A stretch of DNA of 64,000 bases from Moesziomyces globuligerus (Eukaryota > Basidiomycota > Ustilaginomycetes > Ustilaginales > Ustilaginaceae). The stretch is taken from the NCBI GenBank assembly GCA_030849465.1, contig JARVLF010000016.1, forward strand, positions 186,001-250,000, read 5' to 3'. Below, one piece after another: positions 29,001 through 37,683 of this stretch (positions are counted from its first letter, which is position 1; each line of letters opens with the position of its first letter). A program made the position numbers and the translations under genes. The notes beneath the pieces are model-generated. The model was not told the origin of the DNA and searched no databases. It saw only the letters and a program-made list of their open reading frames with translations.

Positions 29001-29239
29001 AGTTGGAACATGGCAACGACGACGATCAGGACGTCGATGTCGAAGACTTCCACGTGCTCGAGCACGGCCTCGCTGGCGACGGCTCCTTCGACGCCCAGGA
29101 CAAGGTGCTCATGGGAAAGCGTCATCGTCTCAAGGCCAAAGTCAAACGCCGCCTCGCTAAGCGCAATGCGGATGGTCGCGTGGTCGACGAAGACCTCGCG
29201 GCTTGGATCACACCCTTCGACCTCTCACAACATGGTTGA
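26090..29239 (+). CDS. Protein with multiple UIM-like motifs and a conserved-looking C-terminal domain
   Basis: 1049 residues, one exon, ATG to TGA. Residues 1-240 are Pro/Ser/Gln-rich and disordered. A CPGC pair sits near 246, then residues 250-490 are helical and rich in Glu, Arg and Gln. This stretch has repeated ubiquitin-interacting-motif-like units: ELEDAIQASLQTA, EEEALLLQAINDS, EQKALQLSLQEQEEE and DQAYQLALQMQQASLEE, each with an acidic head and the Ala-x-x-x-Ser (or similar) core. The C-terminal part (about 720-920) has an ordered alpha/beta pattern with AHSWKSLLRTLAWYG and LRAEVEFVTPIRVDL; I do not recognise it. The end is acidic, then basic. A ubiquitin-binding adaptor is the simplest reading of the UIM repeats, as inference. 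It converges on FRG1 with only 41 bp between stop codons. Confidence 0.8.
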   Translation: MQPTPPAHQRGYHQDGWSAVPRHESIRPQTLSPSPNMHTGTSYVPLPPGAPSLPPASSQPPSSQSASMSSVPRLEPWMALAPHQSPPPSSAHAVPSSLRPQSHTAVASSHRPPVATTSAYAAQSPLTPRLVNPYEQTASYAAGPDLTPLQSPSTHEARSRVNFGPGDPLLSARAPAEYFETQPRQQPAPPRRSQHAEIIAGGSRSPLPLSPSVGSAQPASSSDRMGNSRASTASHSAPGHDFDDCPGCRAELEDAIQASLQTAKQEEARRRDLREPSEHHELERIYALTAEEEQRQRQIAIEEEALLLQAINDSCRDAELQQRRHVNDEDVLLEESRQHALRQRDQDAAEESAMLEAAKKASEAHERQRLQRLESLRDAEQKALQLSLQEQEEEWARRESAERSLLEFLEYRGQHHDPADRLSTPLRSVSSSPAPDLGKTSSAAASSSHGDLEAEYWRFSGHDQAYQLALQMQQASLEERNDVSQLAPSGSRSRRPLPQTPTLHNDSTGSNIRSGDADHVHNFGLEAGRPEVVDGADTNPDQLLQRPVLQQRSSSSSSNQSPPVALPPADGLYSPSKPLPNPYDTHRTSADSAGSSSNTPYPDSESPSVPKRASSQFSITTRETSDATSSTTHEQKGQRALAGIDFGYSSLPFAPKLDKGGQPSPAQSSPSLSTSSHSTSVSGHKARFPASIVLSAATKAGQASELDAAGLLQSAGDGMSGSFFVIRAHSWKSLLRTLAWYGNSRVEASPEDVATASERRSGRCLLRAEVEFVTPIRVDLGLGVGEYAKAARTPAGMPKTPSPAHVALCLSLLPLSASTSSSSSDGAGAWLKSDAYQTIKRESRRLDAWYAGRGSTRRLIQLSRKPPALPVALVQVAQLLHASHAFSAACPSSGSTARHSPRDLHHAIERHDEGFVRKQKAMLVAASTLASSANTPGTPSNASLTSSAPRFSTSGPTRYSGSSELHREEDELEHGNDDDQDVDVEDFHVLEHGLAGDGSFDAQDKVLMGKRHRLKAKVKRRLAKRNADGRVVDEDLAAWITPFDLSQHG

Positions 29240-29280
29240 GCAATTCGAGTTTCTGCATCGAACCGGATGCTTGATATTCG

Positions 29281-30345
29281 TCAGGCGTACTTGTCGCTCT
29301 TGAGCTTGGTTCGTCGGTCGAGCATCTCTTCGGCGAGCCTACCCTCCTTCTGAGCTCGGCGTAGCGCACGGCGCTCATCTTTGCTAAGGTTGGAACCGTA
29401 GTTGGCGGGCAGGTACTGCGTGCCTGCTCGGGATCGCAAGGTGTCGAGCTCCTGAGAGATGACCTGATCGCGAGCATCGAGCTGCAGCGCAGTCGGATCG
29501 TTCGCCTTGGAGCGACGGAGCCCCTGGCTGTCAGCATCGCTTGCGGAGTGCCTGGCTGCATGACGATGCTTCCACTGAACCTTGATGGACCACAGAGCGG
29601 AGTCGTCCTGGCTCGACGCCTCGGGCGGCTCGGCATCTGCTCTGACGACCGTCTTGCCACCTGCGACCTGATCCAGCGCTAGATATCGGCCGTGTACGGA
29701 GCGCAGCATCCATCGCACCTCGCCTCCGATCCTTGGCGAGGCTTCGAGCGTCCATTCCTCCTGCGGACCACGCGCTTCCATGGAAGCCTTGAGATGACCG
29801 TGCTTGTCGGCGCCCAGGAACTTGCCCTCGGCGCTCTTGAACGTGAAGCGTGTGGGCGAGGAGCTTCCAGGGACTCGCGTCGCAACCCACACCTGGTACA
29901 CGGACTGCGGCGTGTTCGCAGTGGGGTTCGAGCCCGCCGATTCGCTGGACGGCACGATCTCGGCGCCTTCGAGCGCTTCTGCTAGGTTTGGGTCGGCGGC
30001 CTGCAGCGTGGCAAGATCGTCGCCGTTGGCAAGGTCGGATGAAGGTATCACGGCGGCTGCCTCTACACTCTGCAGTGTAGGTTGGAATGCTACGCACCGG
30101 GCCGGACTCGACGGGTCCAGTCGTGCTCCAGCCGAGATGAAGCAGGGTCCGGTCAGATCAAGCTCGGATTCGACGCAGACCCAGGCGTGCTCGTCGCCGC
30201 CCACATCTTCGACATCCGAGATGCCGCCACGGTCGGCGGCCTTGCGACTACGAGAGCTGGACGATGCTTCGTGGCTCCTTTTGCGCTTCTTGGGCTTGTC
30301 GCCCTTGAAGCTGAGACGCAGACTTTTGCCTTGGGAGGCGCTCAT
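29281..30345 (-). CDS. FRG1: FRG1 family protein (fascin-fold, RNA-associated)
   Basis: 354 residues from the ATG at 30343-30345; the frame is open further upstream only from a GTG. The N-terminus is LRLSFKGDKPKKRKRSHE, the Lys-rich nuclear-localisation-type start of FRG1. Then comes the beta-trefoil/fascin-like region (KFLGADKHGHLKA and RYLALDQVAGGK, the repeated 'G.yLa.d..G' pattern). The C-terminus, LRRAQKEGRLAEEMLDRRTKLKSDKY, is the classic FRG1 tail. Family members bind actin and RNA and are found in nucleoli and spliceosomal complexes. An acidic insert and an Ala/Ser-rich stretch between strands make it longer than the human protein (258 residues). It shares a 187-bp divergent region with the next gene. 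Confidence 0.9.
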   Translation of the reverse strand: MSASQGKSLRLSFKGDKPKKRKRSHEASSSSRSRKAADRGGISDVEDVGGDEHAWVCVESELDLTGPCFISAGARLDPSSPARCVAFQPTLQSVEAAAVIPSSDLANGDDLATLQAADPNLAEALEGAEIVPSSESAGSNPTANTPQSVYQVWVATRVPGSSSPTRFTFKSAEGKFLGADKHGHLKASMEARGPQEEWTLEASPRIGGEVRWMLRSVHGRYLALDQVAGGKTVVRADAEPPEASSQDDSALWSIKVQWKHRHAARHSASDADSQGLRRSKANDPTALQLDARDQVISQELDTLRSRAGTQYLPANYGSNLSKDERRALRRAQKEGRLAEEMLDRRTKLKSDKYA

Positions 30346-30532
30346 TCTGCGTAGGGTCCGCACTGTGGTGGAGGTGGAGGAAGCGGAGAGACGCGCTAGA
30401 GAGAGAACAACCAAAAAGCAAGGCGCGTGGTGCTTCCAGATGCTCACAAGTCGGAAGAGGTCACCCGCGTGCGACTTTCACCTTGGCACTGTGACGACGG
30501 ACTGTCCTGGGCCAAGGTGAGCGCCGATCAAT
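30346..30532. promoter_or_regulatory. Short divergent promoter FRG1 / DUF4504-like gene
   Basis: Only 187 bp separate two divergent ATGs, so the promoter elements are probably shared. I see no TATA box or repeat. Confidence 0.5.
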
Positions 30533-31579
30533 ATGCCCATGTCCAAGCGGGCCGCGGTCGACCGAGCAAGGGGAGCTGTGAACGACGACAAGGCGACCGA
30601 ATCCGTGTTGCTCCGCTGCGATGCGGTAGTGCGACTGGCGCAGGAGCTCTCGGAAGCGATCCGCGCTTCGACGGGTGCGAAGAGGAGACCCTCGCGCTCG
30701 TCATGTGCGCAGCTGGCGCTGCAAGTGCTTCTGGTCGCAGTCGGACTGCGCAGAGCGGCTCTTGTCGACGTGCTGAGCCTCACAACGGCTCAAGCAGCAG
30801 CTGTTGGCTCCAAGCTCAGCGCAGTCAGCAGGACCGGCGCCTTTCCCGAAAGCGATGCACTGCGTCACGTCTGCCTGCTCTTCCACGCTCCGTCTTCGCA
30901 GACGTTTGTGCTCAGCCGCAGACCGGAGCTTTGGGCGAAGAAAGTCCATCCGACCATGTGGGTGGACTGCCGCGCGGCTTGCGAGCACGCATCCCCTACG
31001 CTCACGGAGCCAGATGCTCATGTCACATCCCTAATCACAGCCGTGAGCGCTGCAGTACAGGGGGGGCCTGCAGATGCTTTTTTGGTCCCATTCCCTTCGA
31101 CGGAGGAACCGACGTCTGAACACGAGCTGCAGTCCGATGCTCAACTTGCTGGAATTGCGCTCGCAGGATTTCTCCTCGAGTATGCTGCAGTGTACCGCCT
31201 ACATAGCACATCGACCGAAGCGAGTCGGAGCAAGCGATACTGCTACCAGGTCCGAGCTCTACATACATCCGAGGGTCGGGTCACGGACGTTGACTTCATC
31301 GCCTCTCCCAACAACAGCCTGGCCTCTGCGCCATTGATCTTGTTCCGAGTCATGTGGGCGAGCCCGTCCGCTGGAGAGCTGGAGCTACTGTCATTTTCCA
31401 TCCCTCAGCACCTCGTCACCAAGTCGGATACGCAAACGCTTCGCTCAAGTCTCATAGTCACTTTCCAGGACCGCATACACAGCATATCACGTTCGTGCTC
31501 CCCGTTTGCCAAGATGCTGGCGTCAGGAAGCATATCGGTAGAGACCACCTCGGTCACATTGCATCAGGTAGCGTTGTGA
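30533..31579 (+). CDS. Possible UPF0739 (C1orf74-like, DUF4504) protein
   Basis: 348 residues, one exon, ATG to TGA. The protein is soluble with many Ala and Leu and no signal peptide. It shows a beta-strand pattern ALQVLLVAVGLRRAALVDV near 65, AGIALAGFLLEYAAVYRL near 215-235 and APLILFRVMWASP...LELLSFSIPQHL near 280. These resemble the UPF0739/C1orf74 pattern (a VGL..A.L.D strand, an AG.LL.Y..VY segment and an F.VP strand). The order fits, but I rely on memory of the family, so this is tentative. No catalytic residues are known for that family. The alternative is an unclassified fungal protein. Confidence 0.6.
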   Translation: MPMSKRAAVDRARGAVNDDKATESVLLRCDAVVRLAQELSEAIRASTGAKRRPSRSSCAQLALQVLLVAVGLRRAALVDVLSLTTAQAAAVGSKLSAVSRTGAFPESDALRHVCLLFHAPSSQTFVLSRRPELWAKKVHPTMWVDCRAACEHASPTLTEPDAHVTSLITAVSAAVQGGPADAFLVPFPSTEEPTSEHELQSDAQLAGIALAGFLLEYAAVYRLHSTSTEASRSKRYCYQVRALHTSEGRVTDVDFIASPNNSLASAPLILFRVMWASPSAGELELLSFSIPQHLVTKSDTQTLRSSLIVTFQDRIHSISRSCSPFAKMLASGSISVETTSVTLHQVAL

Positions 31580-31820
31580 ATCAACTCAGCGTTGCGAAGA
31601 AACTGTCTTGACTACGCCTGATCATTGCCTTGCCTGTCGAAAAGTCGGCTCGCAGAACACGCCGCGTCCATGTGGAGGAATTCCATTCATAGCCAGCGCG
31701 TTGAGTCGCGTGAACTTGCTCACTCCGAACAACACACTTTGGCTTTCATCTTCTTCTTGCAACAACCTCCTCTGCTTCTACTCTCTTCCTCTCCTACCCT
31801 CATGACGCGACCGTGAGGCG

Positions 31821-33368
31821 ATGGAGAGCTCCGCCTCCACGTCCCATGGCGTCCCTGCTTTGTCTCAGCACAATCATTCGCTGCGACGCTCGCGTGCTAA
31901 GGCTAGGCTGCTATGGCGGAGTGACCTCGTCCTGATCGACGGAACGCAGCTTCCCGGCATTGCCATCGTCTCCTATTCGAACCCCTTCGGCAAACCGGCT
32001 GACAATGTATCTGACGACCATGGAGCACGCGCCAACCTGCACGAGGCGGAGGCCGATCTGTGTCTCGCCCTCGAAATGCTCCGCAACCAGCCGCTGCGCG
32101 TGGCATCCGTGGCTAACCAGCCTGGATCGGGACAACAGACAGGCCTGACTGCTCAGAGACAGACCCACTGGGTCGCAAGTGGAGAGGTGTGCGTCTACGT
32201 CGACCCTAGAGAGACGACCACCTGGGCCTTCTTTCAGCGCGTGTTTTGCTTCGACGCCGACTTCCTCACCGACGCCGACGCCGAGCGCTCGGCTCAGGTG
32301 CTCACGGTATCGCTCCAGCCATCCTTGCATGCGCCCAGTGTCGAGAACGGCTCTTCGGATCCGTTCACTGCCGCTCACACACCGACGGCTCCTCACGCTG
32401 AGTTTGCCATCTTTGCGCAGCCCGTGCGAGCACCGGAAGGCGACCAAGTCCAATCCGACCCTGCGTCCACACCCATTCGCCTCGTCCTCGGCCGCAGAGT
32501 CACCGTCCACGCGCGCAGGCCGATCGCGAGCAATCCTGGTCGAGAGCTCTCTCGCTCGCGAAGCTTTCATCGTCAGCAGAGCATCGGCTCGCAGACTCTT
32601 CACGATGTCTTCAGTCAGGCGGGCCTTACGCTGCCGATGCTCGGCGGCATGCCATATTCGTCTTCGACGCAGGCGCCTCGTCCCGACGATCCGCTTCCGC
32701 GCGGATCGATATCGGCGCTTCTCCAAGCGCGGTCAAAGCGATCCTCGGGCCAAGCAGAACGAAGTCGAGCGGCGTCGCCCGTGCGCTCGCCCAGCGTGGT
32801 TCCTCCTGCCACCGCCGGGGGTCCTCATACACCCGGGCGCAGAGGCGAGAAGCGACGCTGGAGCTCCGATCAGAAGGTTCCCGGCAGCCCTTCCGGCGCG
32901 GTCAAGGCGGATGAAGAGCTTCCTGATCCGAACAACAGATCGCCCACCAAGGCCATCAAGCGACGCGCGGACCGCATCCTCTCGGACCTACCTCGTCTCA
33001 ATCTGGGCAAACAACCGATGCGCGCGCCCGTCAACGCTCCGCGAGACAGCTCGGATCGGCTCGATGTCGCACGAGTCAAGGTCGAGTCGACATCGCCCGA
33101 ACCCTTTGTGCTCGAGACCGCCGATCAAGCCATAGACAAGACGAATCGCAACCTCATCAAAAAGCTCGTCCATACCCTCTTGGTCCGCGAACACGGCCTC
33201 GCAAAGTCCCACCCGGACTACATCGCCACCTACAACCAGACCTGCTCTGGAACCTGGTGCACCTTCCGCACCGTGGCCAACACGCGTCCGCTCTCCAAAG
33301 ACGCCGTCGAAAACGTTGTTCGCATCCATCTATCTCTGTACTTGTATTCACACGCCGACGTCGACTAA
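31821..33368 (+). CDS. Sld7-like protein (C-terminal domain), replication-associated
   Basis: 515 residues, one exon. The N-terminal ~230 residues have mixed beta strands (RSDLVLIDGTQLPGIAIVSY, WVASGEVCVYVDPRE). The middle is disordered, Ser/Pro/Arg-rich. The last ~80 residues form a compact helical domain: DKTNRNLIKKLVHTLLVREH, then HPDYIATYNQTCSGTWCTFR, then KDAVENVVRIHLSLYLYSH. I link that to the Sld7 C-terminal domain as it appears in basidiomycetes; in yeast, Sld7 partners Sld3 to load Cdc45 on origins. The match is by pattern only. It converges on the coiled-coil gene, with 32 bp between stop codons. Confidence 0.65.
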   Translation: MESSASTSHGVPALSQHNHSLRRSRAKARLLWRSDLVLIDGTQLPGIAIVSYSNPFGKPADNVSDDHGARANLHEAEADLCLALEMLRNQPLRVASVANQPGSGQQTGLTAQRQTHWVASGEVCVYVDPRETTTWAFFQRVFCFDADFLTDADAERSAQVLTVSLQPSLHAPSVENGSSDPFTAAHTPTAPHAEFAIFAQPVRAPEGDQVQSDPASTPIRLVLGRRVTVHARRPIASNPGRELSRSRSFHRQQSIGSQTLHDVFSQAGLTLPMLGGMPYSSSTQAPRPDDPLPRGSISALLQARSKRSSGQAERSRAASPVRSPSVVPPATAGGPHTPGRRGEKRRWSSDQKVPGSPSGAVKADEELPDPNNRSPTKAIKRRADRILSDLPRLNLGKQPMRAPVNAPRDSSDRLDVARVKVESTSPEPFVLETADQAIDKTNRNLIKKLVHTLLVREHGLAKSHPDYIATYNQTCSGTWCTFRTVANTRPLSKDAVENVVRIHLSLYLYSHADVD

Positions 33369-33400
33369 CCAAACATCGATTCTACCCCCTTCGTCTTCTT

Positions 33401-36400
33401 TCAGGCGGCAGCGCCCGTGGTCGTGGCTTGGCGCAGCCGCTGCTCGAGCAGCTCGATCTCGTGCTTGAGCTTGTCCACCTCCTCCTGGTCCTGGGTGAGG
33501 AACTGCACCTCCATCTTGGCGTTCTGCAGATCGCGACGCATCGTCTCGAGCTCGTCGTGCTCGGCGCGGCGTTCGGCGAGCAGCTGACTCAGCTGCTCGT
33601 GGTGCTGGTTGGAGAGGAGCGCCACCTTTTCCGTGTGCGCCGCATGCAGCCGCTCCAGATCGCTCATCTCCTGATTCTCCTTGCCCTGTCCAGCCAGCAG
33701 ACTCGCCGCCGTCGTCGTCGTCGCAGGCTCGCTCGCCGCAGCCTTGGCCGTCACAAGCGCCAGCTCCTTCTTGGCCGCATCGCGCGCACGCTCCGCTTCG
33801 TTGAGCTGATCTTGCAGGCTCATGAGCTGATCCAGATCCTGCAGCCCCTTTTCGCGCATGGGCACCAACGCCTCTTCGTGCTCGCGCTTGAGCGCCTCCA
33901 GCTTGTCGACATGCTTCTGCGTCAGCTCTTGCTTGTCCGCCGAGTGCTGCTCCGAGACGACGGCGATCTGCTCCGCAAACGCCGCCTGCGATTGGTCGTG
34001 CGCGTTGCGAACATCCGACAGCTCCTGCTCCAGCTGCTCCACCTGCTCCCGCAGCGCCGCAGCCTCCGAGGAGCTGGCCGCCGCCGAGTCCGATGCAGAA
34101 CGCTTCGCCACCTCGGCGGCAGAAGCAAGCTCCGCCTCGAGCGACTTGATGCGCGCCTCCTTGGCTTCCTTCTCGATTTGCAGTTGCGCCAGGGTCTCCT
34201 TGATCTTCTTGATGTCGTTCTGCGATGCCTCGAGCTCCATCTGCAAACGCTTCAGTTCGCCCGCCTGACGCTCGTCCGCCTCCGAGACGGCAGCGGCGTG
34301 CGCAGCGCGAAGCGCCTCGAGCTCGTCGGCGTGCGACTTGCGCATCTGCTCGATCGTCTTGGACGACTGCTCCCGCAGGCTTTGCAGATCCGTCGAGTGA
34401 TTGTCACCCGCCTCCGCACGAGCCTTTTCAAAGGCGTCCATCACCTTCTGATCGTGCTCGGCTTGGACTTGCGCCACCTTGGCAGCGTAGACGGCCTCCT
34501 GACTAGCGAGCTCGGCTTGGATCTTGTCCAAGCTTTGCTGGAGCGTCTTGACGCGTTGTTCGGCCTCATCGCTGCGCGACGTGAGCTCGGAGGTGTGCTC
34601 GTCGCGAGTCTTGGCCAGCGTCGCTTCGTGTGCAGCTGCCAGGACTGATAGCTCCTCGGCATGGTGCGAAGAACGCTCGGCCACTGCCTTCTCCAGAGAA
34701 GACTGGTGGTCCTTCTGCATCGCCTCCCGGACTCTCTCTTCGGCTTCACGGATGGCTGCTTCGACCTCGGTCACCTTCTGCTCTTCATGCTTGGCTTTAG
34801 CCTCCTCTAGCGCGGCTTCGAGGGCTTTGGCGTTGGCGGCTGACATCTCTCGGCGAACGGCACTGACGGCATCTTCCAGCACGGCGGCGGCCTTCTGCTC
34901 GGCTTCCGCACGAGCTTGCTCAGCGGCTGCGGTCAGCGACTCGCTGTGTCGCGATTCGAGAAGACCTCGCTCTTCTTGATGTGCTTCCTTGGCCTTCTCG
35001 AGAGCAGCAGCTTCAGCAGAGGCCACAGCCTTCGCGAGACGCGCCTCAAAAGCGGATGCGTCCTTCTCCTTCCCGGCCTGCAGATCTCGATTCCGCTCCT
35101 GCAGCTCATCCAGCTGTGCAAGTTGCTCTTGCAGCTCCTGATTTCGCGCTTGGAGGCTGGCCAGCTCCGCAAGCTGTGTCTGCAGAGTCTCGTTCTGCTC
35201 CCGCAAGGTGACGAGCTCGGCATCCTTGTCCGCGAGGGCGGAGGCATCTTGCTCGCCAGCCGCGCTCACCTCGCTTGCCTTGACTTGCGCTTCGGCCAGC
35301 TGAGATTTGACTTCGTCGAGCTCTTGCTGCAGCTTCTCTGCTGCGGAGACCAGTTCGGCCTCTTTCTTGCTAGCCTCCTCGGCGGCGAGGGTAGCTGACT
35401 TCTGCAGAGCATCGTGAGCTTCGAGCTGCTCGGCGAGCTTTCCGTCCGCTTCCTTGCTGGCATGCTCCGCGTTTTGGTCGTGGTCGAGGGTGAGCTGCTG
35501 GATGCGCTCCTCCAAGGCAGCCACAGTCTTCTTGGCAGCATCGGAGTCGCTCTCAGCCTTCTGCGTGCGTTGCTGGTGCTCGTCGCTCTGCTTGATGCTT
35601 GCGTCGAGCTGCTTTTGCAGATCTGCTAGAGCGGCGGCGTGGTTGTCCTCGGCATCTTTGGCGCTTTCTTCCTTCGACGAAGAGGCCTCTTCGAGCGCCG
35701 ACTGCGCCTTCTGGAGCTCAGCCTGAAGTTCTTGGACCTTGTTCTGCGCAGCTGTAACGAGCGCGTCCTTTTCAGCCAGGAGGGCTTCGTGTTCAGCGCC
35801 ATGCTCCACCTGCTGGTCGGCGGAAGAGCTGAGCTTTGCTTCGAGCGCTTTCACGTGCTCTTCCAGCTCCTGGATGCGAGCACTCGAAGAGACGACCGCA
35901 GAGGACGCTTCGTCCGACTCGGCAAGCTTGGCCTCAGCTGCAGACAGGCTTACAGTCTTGGCTTGCAGCTCTTCGTCTTTGGACTCGAGGTCGGACTTCA
36001 ACTGATCCAGCTGTTCGACCTGTTCGGCCAGCTCAGTTTCCAGCTTGGCAACTTTGTCCTGCAGATCCTTGACTGCGGAGGGTGCGGTAGCGCCTGCAGG
36101 AGCGAGACTTCTGCGAACAGTGGTGGAGGTGGTGGAAGAAGTGGCGCTTGGCCGCGTCGACGATGCCAGGCTTGGTCGCGCTGCTGACGCAGGGCGAGTC
36201 GCGTTTCCGGTAGTGCTGGCGGCGTTGCTCGTGACCGAGGCGCGTCGAGCCGCGACACCGGCGGCAGAGGGAGCCCCTCCGGATGAAGCGCTTGACGGAG
36301 CTGCGGAAAGGCGCTTAGCTGCAACCGTGGTTGCAGCAGCAGACGAGACGGGAGGACGTCGTGCAGCAGTAGCGGTCGTGGGACCAGTCGTGGAGCGAGC

Positions 36401-37297
36401 GGGGGAAGGCGGTACGGTAGACACGCGTCGGGCTGCCGTTGCAGCCGTCGAGGAGGTCGAAGCAGCCGGCCTGACGGCGCCCACTGCACTCCTTGTGGCA
36501 GCTGTGGTCGCAGCGGAAGCAGCAGTGGTGGCTGGACGGATGCCACCAGCCGTAGTCCTGGCGGCGGCGGTAGCGGCCGTAGGTCGCGCGGCGACTGCAG
36601 GACGAACACCAGACGCAAGACTGGGTCGAGCTGCGACGCCTGCACGCGCAGCGTTTGGGTTGACACCGGCGGCGGGCCTCGTCGTGGCTGCAGCGGGGCC
36701 CCGAGCAGCAGTTGCGCCACTTCCTGCAACGCTAGGGCGACCTGCGAGGCTAGGACGGCCTGCACCGGCAGCGGCAGATTGGGTGGTTCTGGCAGCAGCA
36801 ACGCCAGTGACTGAGGGTCTGGCACCTGCGACCACCCTACGAGCTGCTGTTGCTGTGCTAGGGGCAGCTGCAGTCACGGGCTTCCGAGCGGAAGCAGGTG
36901 TGGCAGCGACCTTGGCTGCGCGGGCAGCAGCTGCGGAAGGCGTAGAGGGAGCCGAAGGCTTGGAGTCGCTGGCTGTCTCTACGGACTCAGCCTGAAGCTC
37001 GTCACGAGCATCATCCGTTGTGAGGTCATGACCATCCTTCTCAGACGATGCGTGGTCGCTTTCGACGTGAGCGGTCTCCTCGACAGCGAGGTCGCCGCCC
37101 TCCTTTTCGGACGAGGTGCGGTCGCTCTCGGGCTGAGCGCCGTCAATCGAAGCTGAACCGTCTTCGACGTGATCACCGTTTGCGAAGTCAGGCTCGTCAC
37201 TGGGGATCTGGTCGTTGATGAGATCCTCCTCGTAGTCCTGGTCTAGCTCGGCATGCTCGCTCGCATCGATGCTGCTGTGCTCTTGGGTCTCCGACAT
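33401..37297 (-). CDS. 1298-residue coiled-coil protein with Ala/Arg/Ser-rich head
   Basis: One exon; the start is the ATG at 37295-37297 (MSETQEHSSIDASEH). Residues 1-120 are acidic. About 125-420 is a degenerate repetitive region of Ala, Arg, Ser, Thr and Pro with recurring (R/A)PS(L/V)A..R units and few acidic residues. From about 430 to the end is one long, almost unbroken coiled coil, rich in Glu, Ala, Lys, Gln and Leu, ending ELLEQRLRQATTTGAAA. A basic Ser/Pro/Ala-rich head with a long coiled coil is the layout of microtubule- or cytoskeleton-binding tethers. I see no CAP-Gly, kinesin or GRIP motif. Function is unknown and a cytoskeletal or tether role is inference. Its upstream gene is DSK2, on the same strand. 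Confidence 0.85.
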   Translation of the reverse strand: MSETQEHSSIDASEHAELDQDYEEDLINDQIPSDEPDFANGDHVEDGSASIDGAQPESDRTSSEKEGGDLAVEETAHVESDHASSEKDGHDLTTDDARDELQAESVETASDSKPSAPSTPSAAAARAAKVAATPASARKPVTAAAPSTATAARRVVAGARPSVTGVAAARTTQSAAAGAGRPSLAGRPSVAGSGATAARGPAAATTRPAAGVNPNAARAGVAARPSLASGVRPAVAARPTAATAAARTTAGGIRPATTAASAATTAATRSAVGAVRPAASTSSTAATAARRVSTVPPSPARSTTGPTTATAARRPPVSSAAATTVAAKRLSAAPSSASSGGAPSAAGVAARRASVTSNAASTTGNATRPASAARPSLASSTRPSATSSTTSTTVRRSLAPAGATAPSAVKDLQDKVAKLETELAEQVEQLDQLKSDLESKDEELQAKTVSLSAAEAKLAESDEASSAVVSSSARIQELEEHVKALEAKLSSSADQQVEHGAEHEALLAEKDALVTAAQNKVQELQAELQKAQSALEEASSSKEESAKDAEDNHAAALADLQKQLDASIKQSDEHQQRTQKAESDSDAAKKTVAALEERIQQLTLDHDQNAEHASKEADGKLAEQLEAHDALQKSATLAAEEASKKEAELVSAAEKLQQELDEVKSQLAEAQVKASEVSAAGEQDASALADKDAELVTLREQNETLQTQLAELASLQARNQELQEQLAQLDELQERNRDLQAGKEKDASAFEARLAKAVASAEAAALEKAKEAHQEERGLLESRHSESLTAAAEQARAEAEQKAAAVLEDAVSAVRREMSAANAKALEAALEEAKAKHEEQKVTEVEAAIREAEERVREAMQKDHQSSLEKAVAERSSHHAEELSVLAAAHEATLAKTRDEHTSELTSRSDEAEQRVKTLQQSLDKIQAELASQEAVYAAKVAQVQAEHDQKVMDAFEKARAEAGDNHSTDLQSLREQSSKTIEQMRKSHADELEALRAAHAAAVSEADERQAGELKRLQMELEASQNDIKKIKETLAQLQIEKEAKEARIKSLEAELASAAEVAKRSASDSAAASSSEAAALREQVEQLEQELSDVRNAHDQSQAAFAEQIAVVSEQHSADKQELTQKHVDKLEALKREHEEALVPMREKGLQDLDQLMSLQDQLNEAERARDAAKKELALVTAKAAASEPATTTTAASLLAGQGKENQEMSDLERLHAAHTEKVALLSNQHHEQLSQLLAERRAEHDELETMRRDLQNAKMEVQFLTQDQEEVDKLKHEIELLEQRLRQATTTGAAA

Positions 37298-37683
37298 CTT
37301 GGTGCGGGGACCTCGGCTCGGGAGTTGATTGTCCAGAGATACGACCAAATAGCAGGACTTGACTCTGGTGAATGAATGCTTGCGTTGTGTCGGAGGTGAA
37401 GGTGGTGGTAGCGCGGAAGGTGTTGGAAGGAATGCGGTTCCTCGGTGAGCCTGAGCGTGCTTCTATGCACGGACGGCGGGCGTGCGTGCGTGCGAGGCGG
37501 TGTGCATGCGTGTGTGACTTTGTGTGTGCGTGTTTGTTTCACAGGCGCGTGATTTCAGAGAAAGGCAAAGTGACACGAACCAGACGCACACGCTCTGCAC
37601 GCGCGACGAAGGTGCATTAGATTCGAGGATACCAACATGTACAGACGTTAATTCTGGCGCTGTCGCACGCCAGCCGTTTCAGC
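37298..37683. promoter_or_regulatory. Promoter region of the coiled-coil gene
   Basis: 386 bp between the coiled-coil ATG and the DSK2 stop, both minus strand. It contains GT-rich simple sequence (about 37470-37540, TGTGTGTG-like). No gene is seen. Confidence 0.45.
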
